Source: an uncultured Apibacter sp. (GTDB lineage: Bacteria; Bacteroidota; Bacteroidia; Flavobacteriales; Weeksellaceae). From it: a stretch of DNA of 64,000 nucleotides. This document shows positions 27,754 to 36,950 of the stretch, piece after piece. Location: contig CALYQD010000004.1 in assembly GCA_945280365.1 (NCBI GenBank), forward strand, positions 91,470 to 155,469, written 5' to 3'. Within the stretch, counting starts at the first letter, position 1. Each line of letters opens with the position of its first letter. The notes beneath the pieces were generated by a model. The model saw only the letters and a list, made by a program, of their open reading frames with translations, was not told the DNA's origin and ran no database searches. Position numbers and translations under genes: made by a program.

Positions 27754-28437
27754 ATGAAAAAAAAATTAGTTGTATTAACAGGAGCAGGAATGAGTGCTGA
27801 AAGTGGTCTGAGCACTTTTAGAGACTCAGGTGGATTATGGGAAAATTATAATGTGCAAGAAGTTGCTTCCATAGAAGGATGGTATAAAAATCCGGAACTT
27901 GTTCAGAATTTTTATAATATGCGTAGAGCAGAATTGCAAAATCACGAACCCAACCAAGGACATTATTTGCTAAAAGAATTTGAATCCATTTTTGATATTT
28001 CAATCATAACGCAGAATGTTGATAATTTTCATGAAAGAGCTCAATCAACAAAAATTCTTCATTTACATGGGGAGCTTACAAAAGTGAGAAGCGAAACTAA
28101 TGAATCATTAGTTTATGAAACCTTACAAGATGTTCATATGGGAGATTTAGCTGAAGATGGAGGACAATTAAGACCCCATATTGTATGGTTTGGTGAGATG
28201 GTGCCCGAAATGGAAAAGGCTATCGAAATAACTCAAAATGCAGATTTATTTCTTATTATAGGGAGTTCTTTACAGGTTTATCCAGCAGCATCTTTATTAG
28301 ACTTCGTTCCTATAACCTCAAAAGTGTATGTAATCGATCCTAAACCTGTTGAAACAGCGTTACGAAATGATATTATATTCATTCAGAAAGGAGCATCCGA
28401 AGGATTGGAATATTTTAAAAATCATTATATCGAATAA
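27754..28437 (+). CDS. Sirtuin-type NAD-dependent protein deacylase without zinc cysteines
   Basis: About 227 residues from the ATG at 27754; an upstream TTG extends the frame by 5 codons but the ATG fits the family start (KKLVVLTGAGMSAESG). Family motifs are GAGMSAESGLSTFRD, ITQNVDNFHERA, the catalytic histidine in LHLHGEL, LRPHIVWFGEMVP and GSSLQVYPAA. The four cysteines that bind zinc in most sirtuins are absent; there is not one cysteine in the protein. The loop after HGEL reads TKVRSETNESLVYE, like the R and Y residues of desuccinylase-type sirtuins. So it is a zinc-free sirtuin, and the preferred acyl group cannot be read from the sequence. Confidence 0.88.
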   Translation: MKKKLVVLTGAGMSAESGLSTFRDSGGLWENYNVQEVASIEGWYKNPELVQNFYNMRRAELQNHEPNQGHYLLKEFESIFDISIITQNVDNFHERAQSTKILHLHGELTKVRSETNESLVYETLQDVHMGDLAEDGGQLRPHIVWFGEMVPEMEKAIEITQNADLFLIIGSSLQVYPAASLLDFVPITSKVYVIDPKPVETALRNDIIFIQKGASEGLEYFKNHYIE

Positions 28438-28559
28438 AGAGTTACACTGGGGCATAATAAAATAATTTATATTAAATAATACGTATATGGTCAACATATA
28501 CTTATAAATACAATTAATTATAATGATTAAGATAAAGTAAATTCTATGATATAATTTTA

Positions 28560-28567
28560 TATATTTG
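28560..28567 (+). promoter_or_regulatory. Promoter -7 box for the GlmU-like gene
   Basis: TATATTTG, exact to TAnnTTTG, 23 bases before the ATG at 28590. The 150-base gap before it has no other feature. Confidence 0.6.
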
Positions 28568-28589
28568 AAAAAATAATAAAGTAGAAATT

Positions 28590-29750
28590 ATGAATATTAT
28601 TCTTTTTGATGGGAAAGAATACTCCGATCTGTTGCCGTTAACTTATACACGTCCTGTAGCAGAATTAAGAATGGGAATATTGACTTTTGCTGAAAGATGG
28701 AGATCAATATTCCAGACAGAGAAAATTTCATATTTGACTCAAGAATATCTTTCAAAAAAATATTCCCTTCATACAGAAGAACAAAATTTTTTCATTAACC
28801 CAACTTATTTCCCCTACCAAGAATTTATTCTCACACTTAAAAATTTAGAATTTGGAGAAGCTATCTATCATAATGAGGAACTAATAGCTTCAAAAACTAC
28901 ACTCGAAAATTTTCAATTAAATAAATTTGATAAGAAGAATAATATAGAATTCAAAGGAATTCATATACAATATCCATGGGACTTATTTACCTACAATGCA
29001 AAGGCTATAGCCTATGACTTTACATTAGTAACACAAGGAAGAAAATCAAAGGATTTATCTGATACGGTTAAAATTATAGGAGATCCATCACAAATTTTTA
29101 TAGAAGATGGAGCTGTTGCAGAATGTGCGATTTTAAATACCAAAGAGGGGCCTATTTATCTAGGGAAGAATACAGAGGTTATGGAAGGTGCAATGATTCG
29201 AGGTTCGTTTGCCTTGTGTAAAGGTTCCAAAATAAATATGGGGGCAAAAGTCTATGGAGGAACAACTATAGGACCGTATTCCAAAGTAGGAGGAGAAGTA
29301 AATAATATTATAATATTGGGATATTCTAATAAGGGGCATGAAGGATTTTTAGGAAATTCGGTAATAGGGGAGTGGTGTAATCTTGGAGCCGATACAAATG
29401 CCTCTAATTTGAAGAATAATTATGCAGAAGTAAAGCTTTGGAATTATACCGCACGAAAATTTATAAACTCAGGATTGCAATTTGCCGGTATGATTATGGG
29501 CGATCATTCAAAATCTGCTATAAATACACAGTTTAATACAGGTACAGTAGTGGGAGTTTCTGCAAATATATTTACCCCAGGTTTTCCTCCAAACCTTATA
29601 AAATCATTTTCATGGGGAGGTAGGTCAGAAAGCCCTCTTTTCAAATTAGAACAAGTTTTTGAGGTAGCAGAACGGTCTATGAAAAGAAGAGGGATTGAAT
29701 TATCAGAAGTAGATAAAGAAATAATAAAGTATATATATAATAACTATTAG
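28590..29750 (+). CDS. GlmU-like UDP-N-acetylglucosamine pathway protein (alternative Bacteroidota form)
   Basis: A 386-residue protein. The N-terminal part begins MNIILFDGKEYSDLLPLTYTRP with VAELRMGILTFAERW, the start of a divergent nucleotidyltransferase found in Bacteroidota. The C-terminal part is a left-handed beta-helix of hexapeptide repeats (AVAECAILNTKEGPIYLG, then TKINMGAKVYGGTTIGPYSKVGG-like text), with DTNASNLKNNYAEVKLW. Bacteroidota often lack classical GlmU and carry this form, which is thought to make UDP-GlcNAc for peptidoglycan and LPS. The classical GGGxGTRM loop is missing, as in the rest of this subfamily. Confidence 0.85.
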   Translation: MNIILFDGKEYSDLLPLTYTRPVAELRMGILTFAERWRSIFQTEKISYLTQEYLSKKYSLHTEEQNFFINPTYFPYQEFILTLKNLEFGEAIYHNEELIASKTTLENFQLNKFDKKNNIEFKGIHIQYPWDLFTYNAKAIAYDFTLVTQGRKSKDLSDTVKIIGDPSQIFIEDGAVAECAILNTKEGPIYLGKNTEVMEGAMIRGSFALCKGSKINMGAKVYGGTTIGPYSKVGGEVNNIIILGYSNKGHEGFLGNSVIGEWCNLGADTNASNLKNNYAEVKLWNYTARKFINSGLQFAGMIMGDHSKSAINTQFNTGTVVGVSANIFTPGFPPNLIKSFSWGGRSESPLFKLEQVFEVAERSMKRRGIELSEVDKEIIKYIYNNY

Positions 29751-29831
29751 GAATTTATATAAATTTAGCAAAAAAATAAGGTTTAAGATTCGATTTGGTT
29801 TGAATAAGTCAAATTTCATTAAGTTAAGTTT

Positions 29832-29859
29832 TTTGTAAGAAAAAAAAATTATAAATTTG
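29832..29859 (+). promoter_or_regulatory. Promoter for the candidate sulfonolipid pair
   Basis: TTTG (29832-29835) and TAAATTTG (29852-29859) lie 16 bases apart and fit the -33/-7 Bacteroidota promoter. The start codon at 29898 is 38 bases downstream. Confidence 0.65.
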
Positions 29860-29897
29860 CCCCTTGAATTAATTATATAAATTAATAATAAGATAGG

Positions 29898-30926
29898 ATG
29901 GCTAGAACTTATAATAATGTTCTTGAGTTAATTAACAATACGCCGTTAGTTCGCTTAAATAGAGTAACAGAAGGGATGAAAGGTTCTTTTTTTGCAAAAT
30001 TGGAATGTTATAATCCCGGACACTCAACTAAAGATAGAATTGCACTTCATATAATTGAAAATGCTGAAAAACAAGGTTTATTAAAGCCAGGTGCAACTAT
30101 AGTGGAAACAACTTCAGGGAATACCGGTTTTTCCATAGCTATGGTAAGTATCGTTAAAGGCTATAAATGTATTTTAGCTGTAAGCGATAAAACAAAACCT
30201 GAAAAAATTTCATTTCTTAAAGCAATGGGAGCTAAAGTATATTTATGTCCGGCTAATGTTCCGGCAGATGACCCCAGATCCTATTATGAAGTTGCTAAAC
30301 GAATAGCCGCGGATACCCCTAATTCGTTATATATTAATCAATATTTTAATCAAGAAAATACAAAATCTCATTATCTAAGTACAGGTCCTGAGATTTGGGA
30401 GCAGACCCAAGGTAAAATTACCCATCTTATAGGATGTACAGGAACAGGTGGAACTCTAACCGGTGCAGCACAGTTTCTAAAAGAAAAAAATCCTAATATT
30501 AAAGTGATAGGAGTAGATGCCGTAGGCTCAGTATTAAAAAAATACTTTGAAACAGGAGAAGTTGATCCTAATGAAATAAAGCCTTATCAAATAGAAGGTC
30601 TAGGTAAAAACCTAATACCTGGTGCATTGGATTTTTCCGTAATTGATAAATATGTTAAAGTATCAGATGAACCTAGTGCTTATGCTACAAGAGAGTTAGC
30701 GCTTAAAGAAGGAATGATGGTAGGCTATACGAGTGGAGCAAGTTTAACAGCGGCACGAACTGTCGCAGATACTTTTGATGAGAGTTCTGTAGCTGTTCTA
30801 ATCTTTCCGGATCATGGATCAAGATATATGACTAAAGTTTTTAGTGATGAATGGATGTCATCTCAAGGTTTTGTTAATAGCAAATTGAATGGATTAGAAT
30901 CACACGCTACTGTAGAAAAAATATAA
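29898..30926 (+). CDS. PLP-dependent cysteine-synthase-family enzyme, candidate cysteate synthase
   Basis: A 342-residue fold-type II PLP enzyme of the cysteine synthase family: LINNTPLVRLNRV, the PLP lysine in HSTKDRIALHII, the TTSGNTGFSIAM loop, and GCTGTGGTLTGAAQF binding the phosphate. The C terminus has GYTSGASLTAA and IFPDHGSRYM. The usual PGGSVKDR around the lysine reads PGHSTKDR, unlike ordinary CysK/CysM. It precedes, by 23 bases, an alpha-oxoamine synthase. In capnine-making Bacteroidota a PLP enzyme makes cysteate from phosphoserine and sulfite, and the next enzyme joins cysteate to a fatty acyl group. That reading of this gene is inference from the pairing. Confidence 0.8.
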   Translation: MARTYNNVLELINNTPLVRLNRVTEGMKGSFFAKLECYNPGHSTKDRIALHIIENAEKQGLLKPGATIVETTSGNTGFSIAMVSIVKGYKCILAVSDKTKPEKISFLKAMGAKVYLCPANVPADDPRSYYEVAKRIAADTPNSLYINQYFNQENTKSHYLSTGPEIWEQTQGKITHLIGCTGTGGTLTGAAQFLKEKNPNIKVIGVDAVGSVLKKYFETGEVDPNEIKPYQIEGLGKNLIPGALDFSVIDKYVKVSDEPSAYATRELALKEGMMVGYTSGASLTAARTVADTFDESSVAVLIFPDHGSRYMTKVFSDEWMSSQGFVNSKLNGLESHATVEKI

Positions 30927-30949
30927 GTAACTTTGGTTAAATAATAAAA

Positions 30950-32203
30950 ATGGATATTTTTGAGAGAATAAAAAATAATCCCGGTCCTCTTGCTAAATAT
31001 GCGGACTATGGGGAAGGTGAATATATATTTCCTGTTCTAGAAGGAGAAATCAGTCCGAGAATGAAATTCAAGGGTAAAGACATGATAGTCTGGAGCATTA
31101 ATGATTATTTAGGACTAGCCAATCATCCTGAAGTAAGAAAAGCTGATGCCGAAGCTGCCGCTAAATATGGTATGGCGTATCCGATGGGTGCTCGTGCCAT
31201 GTCTGGGCAGACCCATTACCATGAAGAATTGGAAAAACAACTTGCTGCTTTTGCTAATAAAGAGGCGGCATATCTTTTGAATTTCGGTTATCAAGGTATG
31301 CTATCAATAATTGATACTCTTGTTTCCAAAAATGATGTGATTGTTTATGACGTTGATAGCCATGCATGTATTGTAGATGGCGTAAGGCTTCATTTCGGTA
31401 AAAGATTTACCTATCAGCACAATGATATGGAAAGCTTAGAAAAAAACCTTAAAAGAGCAGTAAAAAACGCAGCAGAATCAGGGGGAGGAGTTTTGGTGAT
31501 TACTGAAGGGGTTTTTGGAATGAGAGGTGAGCAAGGAAAATTAAAAGAAATCGTTGAGCTTAAAAAGAAATATAATTTTCGATTATTAGTAGATGATGCT
31601 CATGGTTTCGGTACGTTAGGTAAAACTGGAGCAGGTGCAGGTGAAGAACAAGGATGCCAAGACGGTATTGATGTTTATTTTTCTACCTTTGCAAAGTCTA
31701 TGGCAGGAATTGGTGCATTTGTAGCATCTAATAAGGAAATTATCCGATATTTAAAATATAATCTACGTTCACAGATTTTTGCCAAATCACTTCCAATGCC
31801 TATGGTTATTGGGGCTTTAAAAAGATTGGAGTTACTGAAAAGTAAACCTGAACTTAAAGATAGATTATGGCATAATGTAAAAAAACTTCAAGAAGGCCTT
31901 AAAGAAAGAGGATTTGATATAGGCAAAACCAATACTTGTGTAACTCCTGTATACATGCAGGGAGATGCTATTGAAGCAACATTATTGATAAAAGATATCC
32001 GTGAAAATTATAAAATATTTACCAGTGTGGTAGTATATCCGGTTATACCAAAAGGAATGATTCTTTTACGTTTAATACCAACAGCTTCACACACAGATGA
32101 AGAAATAGATAAAACTCTTCAAGCATTCGAAGCTGTAAGAGACAAACTGGTGAATGGAGTATATAAGCAAGAAATGGCGGATTTAAATATTAATATAATT
32201 TAA
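30950..32203 (+). CDS. Alpha-oxoamine synthase, candidate cysteate acyltransferase (capnine synthesis)
   Basis: A 417-residue PLP enzyme related to serine palmitoyltransferase and glycine C-acetyltransferase. It shows WSINDYLGLANHPEVR, the glycine-rich MGARAMSGQTHYHEELE, VDSHACIVDGVRL, the LVDDAHGFGTLGKTG aspartate/histidine segment, and the PLP lysine in STFAKSMAGIGAFVAS (about residue 250). This family joins an amino acid to an acyl thioester with loss of CO2. With a cysteine-synthase-family enzyme directly upstream, cysteate is the likely amino acid and 3-ketocapnine the product, the first step to sulfonolipids known from Flavobacteriia. Serine palmitoyl transfer for sphingolipids is the alternative. 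A bidirectional terminator follows. Confidence 0.8.
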   Translation: MDIFERIKNNPGPLAKYADYGEGEYIFPVLEGEISPRMKFKGKDMIVWSINDYLGLANHPEVRKADAEAAAKYGMAYPMGARAMSGQTHYHEELEKQLAAFANKEAAYLLNFGYQGMLSIIDTLVSKNDVIVYDVDSHACIVDGVRLHFGKRFTYQHNDMESLEKNLKRAVKNAAESGGGVLVITEGVFGMRGEQGKLKEIVELKKKYNFRLLVDDAHGFGTLGKTGAGAGEEQGCQDGIDVYFSTFAKSMAGIGAFVASNKEIIRYLKYNLRSQIFAKSLPMPMVIGALKRLELLKSKPELKDRLWHNVKKLQEGLKERGFDIGKTNTCVTPVYMQGDAIEATLLIKDIRENYKIFTSVVVYPVIPKGMILLRLIPTASHTDEEIDKTLQAFEAVRDKLVNGVYKQEMADLNINII

Positions 32204-32221
32204 ATTAAATCATATTTATTT

Positions 32222-32258
32222 AAAAAAACCTGATTAGAATAGTAATCAGGTTTTTTTT
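32222..32258. terminator. Bidirectional terminator between convergent genes
   Basis: A perfect 15-base stem (32222-32236 with 32243-32257) around GAATAG, with A runs before and T runs after, so it serves both the oxoamine synthase gene and the convergent dtd gene. Confidence 0.9.
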
Positions 32259-32354
32259 ATTTGATATTCAAATTATATTTTTATGTAAAAAAATGGATTG
32301 AGAACATTTGCTTTTATATATTTTTTATAAAATACACGCTTTTGAAATACCTAT

Positions 32355-32807
32355 TTATTCTTTATTTTTAGAATCTATTGTTATAGTAACGGGGCCATCA
32401 TTGATCAATGATACTTTCATATCTGCCCCAAAAACTCCTGTTTGAATAGATATTTTTAATAATTGACAAAGATAATCTTTGAATTTTTCATACATGGTCT
32501 TAGCATATTCATGTTTTGCTGCTTTTATATAGCTGGGCCTGTTTCCTTTTTTTGTAGATGCATGAAGGGTAAATTGACTAACTAATAATATGTCTCCTTG
32601 AATATCTAAGAGAGATTTATTCATGATACCTTTTTCGTCATTAAATATTCGTAAATTACAAATTTTATTAGCCAACCATTCTATATCCTCTTGATTATCC
32701 GCATCTTCAATGCCTAAAAATAATAGTAATCCTTGATTAATTTTACCCACTATTTTATTCTCAACCCTAACAGACGATTCTGAAACTCTTTGAATAACAA
32801 CCCGCAT
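32355..32807 (-). CDS. dtd: D-aminoacyl-tRNA deacylase
   Basis: A 150-residue Dtd that cleaves D-amino acids (and glycine) mischarged on tRNA. The family start MRVVIQRVSESSV, the active-site SQFTLHA (about 78) and the cross-subunit NDGPVTITI motif (about 135) are all present, together with KGNRPSY. Full length. It is read after the OmpA-like gene (13-base gap), probably as the third gene of a minus-strand unit with exonuclease III. Confidence 0.93.
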   Translation of the reverse strand: MRVVIQRVSESSVRVENKIVGKINQGLLLFLGIEDADNQEDIEWLANKICNLRIFNDEKGIMNKSLLDIQGDILLVSQFTLHASTKKGNRPSYIKAAKHEYAKTMYEKFKDYLCQLLKISIQTGVFGADMKVSLINDGPVTITIDSKNKE

Positions 32808-32820
32808 TATCTATCAATGA

Positions 32821-33741
32821 TTACAAATCGTTTAAAATCTTTGTTATCTCACTTAAATTGGGGGCTATAATAATATCCACCCTTCTATTTATAGCTTTTC
32901 CTGTAGCAGTAGAATTATTAGCTAATGGAGCGTATTCGCTCTTACCTGAAGCTGTCATTTGTTTGGGAGATACCCCTTCAGATTGAAGAATTTTGGTAAT
33001 AGCAGTAGCGCGCATTACAGATAAGTCCCAATTGTCTTTTATGTTTCCGTTACCGGCATATTTATCAGAATCGGTATGTCCTTGAATTATAATATTTAGA
33101 TTATTATCTTTAGATAAAACTTCGGAAAGGTCTTGTAGAGCTTTTATACCCTCGGCCTCTACAGTCCAGCTTGCCGATGGGAAAAGAAGCTTATTCTCCA
33201 TAGAAACATAAATATTTCCTTCTTTTTCTTCGACGGTTATTCCTTTACCTTCATAATTTTTTAAAGCTATTTGTAGCTTGTTTTTTAATTTCGAAACTGA
33301 TTCCTTTTGTTGTGAAATTAATCCTTCCAGTTCATTTATCCTTTTAATCTTTTCTTGTAATTGACCTTGGGTTTGTTCCAATTCATTTAGGATTTTTTTT
33401 CTAGATTGTTCGGTGGTTTGGACTTCGTTGGAAATTTGTGCATTTTTAGTCTTCAAATCTTCCATATCTTTCAGCTTAGTAGCATATTCAATTTGAAGAT
33501 CCGAATATTCAGCATCTAATTGAGCTTTCTTTTTTGCAAGAGCTTCTTGCTGCTGTTGTAATGAAGAGTATTGGTCTGATAACGATTTTAATGCATCTTC
33601 TTTCTCCTGAATGGCTTTCTGACTTTTTCTTTCTCCCTGTAAGGATGCGTAATATTTTTTTTCTAATTCATCATATTTGGATTGCGGTACACATGAGGTA
33701 GCAATTACCAAAAGAGAAATAATGCAAGTTGCTTTTTTCAT
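32821..33741 (-). CDS. OmpA-family lipoprotein with coiled coil
   Basis: A 306-residue lipoprotein (lipobox VIATSC, lipid cysteine at residue 17). A long coiled coil (about 22-165, with repeated KKKAQLDAEYSDLQIEYATK-type heptads) leads to a C-terminal OmpA-like peptidoglycan-binding domain (about 185-300) with IIIQGHTDSDKYAG, LSVMRATAITKIL and NRRVDIII. It would tie the outer membrane to the cell wall. It lies between exonuclease III and dtd, 15 bases from the former, although the three share no function. Confidence 0.88.
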   Translation of the reverse strand: MKKATCIISLLVIATSCVPQSKYDELEKKYYASLQGERKSQKAIQEKEDALKSLSDQYSSLQQQQEALAKKKAQLDAEYSDLQIEYATKLKDMEDLKTKNAQISNEVQTTEQSRKKILNELEQTQGQLQEKIKRINELEGLISQQKESVSKLKNKLQIALKNYEGKGITVEEKEGNIYVSMENKLLFPSASWTVEAEGIKALQDLSEVLSKDNNLNIIIQGHTDSDKYAGNGNIKDNWDLSVMRATAITKILQSEGVSPKQMTASGKSEYAPLANNSTATGKAINRRVDIIIAPNLSEITKILNDL

Positions 33742-33756
33742 AATTAGATAATTTAA

Positions 33757-34542
33757 TTAAAGATTTTGTAATTTATTTAGATCGAAATCTATCCCTACAG
33801 GGGCATGATCCGAATGAATGGCTTGTGTTAAAATATAAGCTCTTTGTAAATGTTTGACTAAGGGTTTAGTAACCAATGAATAATCTATTCGCCAACCTTT
33901 ATTGTTGTTTCGCGCAGTTTTTACCCTATAAGTCCACCACGAATATTGAAAAGGTTCATGATTGAAAACGCGTAAGGTATCAACAAGATTACATTGTTTA
34001 AAAAATCGATCCATCCATTCCCTTTCTTCAGGTAGAAATCCTGAAACTTTAGCATTTCTTACTGGATCATTAATGTCGATGGCTTTGTGACAAATATTTA
34101 TATCTCCGTTTATAATAAGATTTTGATAATCTTTTTCTAAGTTTTTAATATATTTTAATAAGTATTCGCAAAAGTCTAATTTAAATCCTAGACGAGCCAT
34201 ATTAGTTGCGGAAGGAACATAAACACTTATCACCGAATAATTGTTGAAATTTGCTTGCAATACTCTTCCTTCCTGATCATATTCTTGATTATCGCATCCA
34301 TATTTTACAGATATAGGCTTTTCTTTTGATAATATAGCTACACCACTATACCCTTTTTTTTCAGCGGAAAACCAATAAGAATGATATCCTAAACTTTCAA
34401 ATTGTGACACGTCAAATTGATCTGTGTGAGCTTTAATTTCTTGTAAGCAAAGTATATCAGGATTTGCCGATTTTATCCATTCTACTAAGCCTTTATTTAT
34501 GGCGGCTCTTATTCCGTTAACATTGTAACTCAATAGTTTCAT
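33757..34542 (-). CDS. Exonuclease III (AP endonuclease)
   Basis: A 261-residue ExoIII-type DNA repair enzyme of the EEP fold: YNVNGIRAAINKG, LCLQEIKAHTDQF (metal-binding glutamate), the GDINICHK segment (D/N catalytic), WRIDYSLV and SDHAPVGI (catalytic histidine). It cleaves 5' to abasic sites and degrades from 3' ends. The start codon lies only 5 bases from a -7 box, so the message is nearly leaderless. Confidence 0.93.
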   Translation of the reverse strand: MKLLSYNVNGIRAAINKGLVEWIKSANPDILCLQEIKAHTDQFDVSQFESLGYHSYWFSAEKKGYSGVAILSKEKPISVKYGCDNQEYDQEGRVLQANFNNYSVISVYVPSATNMARLGFKLDFCEYLLKYIKNLEKDYQNLIINGDINICHKAIDINDPVRNAKVSGFLPEEREWMDRFFKQCNLVDTLRVFNHEPFQYSWWTYRVKTARNNNKGWRIDYSLVTKPLVKHLQRAYILTQAIHSDHAPVGIDFDLNKLQNL

Positions 34543-34546
34543 TTTA

Positions 34547-34554
34547 CAAAAATA
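34547..34554 (-). promoter_or_regulatory. Promoter -7 box for exonuclease III
   Basis: On the minus strand this reads TATTTTTG, exact to TAnnTTTG, with the ATG only 4 bases away. Transcription would begin at or just before the start codon. Confidence 0.5.
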
Positions 34555-34842
34555 CAGTTTTTTACACTTTGATTTTTTATAAATAGTATTCCTCTTTCTA
34601 TTAAATTATAGTTAAATTTAAAATGTAACAAAAATTATGTGAAAAGAATTTTTGCTAAACGCAATAATATAAAAATATAATTTTATACTAAATAGAATAA
34701 AAAATAGTAAGTGAGCATCTATATTTATTTTAATTTGATTATTGAAAAATTAGTGCTCTATTCAAATGTTTATTTATAAAATACAATAAATATTTAATAA
34801 TAAAGATATTATTATTTATATCCCTTTTATTATAAAAAAGCT

Positions 34843-35965
34843 TTGAAAATTTATTTTTTATATATTTATTTACTATTCTTAGCTATTCTCGGAAAATTTT
34901 TCAAAAAGGAACTGTTAATTTTTGCTGAAAATATATTAAACACTTCTGTAAAAATCACTTTAGCTAAACAAGATTCTATTACAATTACCACTCAATTAGA
35001 TGATAAAAATTCTTTTATTTTCAAAGATTTGCATCCAGGATTATATAATATAAAATTGAAGAAAATGAAGAAGAGCTATATGCAGATTTTTTAATAATAA
35101 AAGAAAATATAGACTTAGGTACAATAAAGCTTTATAAAAGTAAAGAAATACAGCAAGTAATTATAAAGGGTAAAAATAAAATAATTGAGAGGAAAATAGA
35201 CATAACGGTATTGAATGTAGAAAAATCTATGGTATCCACTTTAGGTACAGGTTTTAATGTATTAGTGAAGACTCCAAAAATAAAAGTTGAAGGGAATAAT
35301 ATCAAAATAATAGGGAAAAGTTTAGCTAAAATAATTGTTGATAACAGGTTAGTTGAACTATCAGGAGAATCGTTGAATAACTACTTAAAAAGTATCCCGT
35401 CAGATGAGGTAAGAAGTATAGAAATAATTACAAATCCATCCTATCAATATGATTCATAATTAAATAGCGGATTAATTAGTATTGTTTTTTAAAAAACAAA
35501 AAAGATTCATGGAATTTATCTTTACAAGTGGATGTAAAACAATCGCATTATACATTTTTTATTATTCCTTTATTGATTGGAAAGTAGTAACGAAATAATA
35601 TTCAATATTCCGAATATAAATTGGATAATTTACAAATAGGAAAGATCAAAAATATTTGTTGGTTATTCTATTTTTCAACAGATAATTCCTTTTATTTGGA
35701 TAAGAATAAAAATTTTATATTTAATATAAATTGGAATTTTAATTCAAAAGGGAAGGATGTAATAAGTGCTGTGAATTTTTATCATAGTGTAAATCTATCA
35801 TTTAGAATGTTTTTCTTTAGTAAAAAATTACAAATTACTCTGGACAGGAGAAGATATTTTTTCAAACCAAAAAAACTGACTATACGGATTTTACAAATAA
35901 TATTAAACAAATCTACCTTGGTATGGAGAGACCAATCATTATGTTCAACTTTCAAAAATATATAA
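34843..35965 (+). pseudogene. Broken outer-membrane receptor (OMP beta-barrel family)
   Basis: Fragments in several frames keep the order of a Bacteroidota TonB-dependent-like outer-membrane protein. The carboxypeptidase-like start (DSITITTQLDDKNSF, DLHPGLYNIKL) is cut by a frameshift near 35050. The next frame reads IDLGTIKLYKSKEIQQV, IKGKNKIIERKID, NVEKSMVSTLGTGFNVL, VDNRLVELSGESLNNYL and IEIITNPSYQYD, the plug domain pattern. After a stop at 35457 fragments such as LNSGLISIVF and barrel-like strands follow up to about 35965. Stops and frameshifts leave no working protein. Confidence 0.85.
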
Positions 35966-36099
35966 GCTAATCAATTATTAACTTAATATAAAAAAAGAGA
36001 AATTCGAAAATGAAGACGGAAAGAATATTAAACGATACACAAAATTCTTAATAAAATAAGTGCTTAATTTTTCAAGTTTGTGCATGTAAATTAATTTTA

Positions 36100-36360
36100 A
36101 AATAAATTATTTAAATGAGAATTTTTCCTCTTAGAATCCGTAATATTTATTTTGTGATGACGCTACTATGGCTTTAAATTCTGAGAAATGAAAGGATTAT
36201 TCATGATAATTTATAAAAATTATTTAAGGAGGAGAACTATAATTATTATTGCCAAACGGCTATCAACTGTAAAAAAGCAGATCAAGTTAAAATGGTAAAA
36301 CCGAGTGAATCATAGAAACAGAATATCATAACCAATTAGTAAAACTTAAATTAAAATAAT
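36100..36360 (+). pseudogene. 3' relic of an ABC transporter ATPase
   Basis: Around 36150-36190 one frame reads CDDATMALNSEK, which fits the Walker B and D-loop of ABC exporters (LDEATSALDSE). About 60 bases on, a frame reads IIIIAKRLSTVKK and, after a one-base shift, ADQVKMV, matching the H-loop IIAHRLSTVKxADxIxV. Finally NQLVKL matches the end of such ATPases. The order and spacing are right for the last 90 codons of an ABC exporter; the upstream part is gone or unreadable. Confidence 0.7.
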
Positions 36361-36385
36361 ATAAATGGGTAAGAATCAGTTTAAA

Positions 36386-36946
36386 TTATGATTCCAAACT
36401 TTCTAAAAATTCAATTACTGGAGTAAAAGAAATATCCTCAATAACCTTAAAAAAATCTATTTCATCCTGGTGAGGCAAAAAGTCAGATATAATCCGTATG
36501 ATGAAATCATGGGGTCTTTTCAAATACATGAAACTATAATCTTCCATGTTAATAAGCGTGCCAATCGGTAAATGGGAAGTGGTCACAAATTTATCGGAAG
36601 TAAGGGAAGTGAGAGTAGGGAATTGGGTACGGGAAGCGGAAAGTAACAATTTTCCATTTTCAAAAATTTCACCCGAATATCCATATAAAGAAGAAGCTAC
36701 TACCTCTACTAAGCAGCCTTTTTGTAATTCTTTAGGCATGGTTTGTTCAATTCCGGTTATTGCCGTGAAACCCACTAAAATATCTAAATCGGATTTTGGT
36801 TTATTGACCAGGGATTTTGCAATTTTCTCACGACCAATTCCAGTTACAATGACTTCATATGAATGCTTTAGCGATGAAAACTCTGTTATAGCATCCATTA
36901 TTTTTTGATTTTCTTCCCGCATAGGGGTAAATAAATTAATTCTCAT
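36386..36946 (-). CDS. Nucleoside phosphorylase/nucleosidase-like protein next to menD
   Basis: A 186-residue protein with the outline of the purine phosphorylase/MTA-SAH nucleosidase fold: VIVTGIGREKIAKSL, DILVGFTAITGI, a middle strand region with GCLVEVVASSLYGY, and LINMEDYSFMYL followed by IRIISDFLP, which correspond to the ME..a and ISD motifs of the family. It is shorter than most members. It lies 4 bases after menD on the same strand. A futalosine role is unlikely because the classical Men pathway is present. Substrate not known. Confidence 0.6.
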   Translation of the reverse strand: MRINLFTPMREENQKIMDAITEFSSLKHSYEVIVTGIGREKIAKSLVNKPKSDLDILVGFTAITGIEQTMPKELQKGCLVEVVASSLYGYSGEIFENGKLLLSASRTQFPTLTSLTSDKFVTTSHLPIGTLINMEDYSFMYLKRPHDFIIRIISDFLPHQDEIDFFKVIEDISFTPVIEFLESLES

Positions 36947-36950
36947 ATTT

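Noticed and set aside
36386..36946. Futalosine hydrolase (MqnB) as name for the nucleosidase-like gene
   Set aside because: The adjacent menD belongs to the classical menaquinone route, which does not use futalosine, and no Mqn gene is near.
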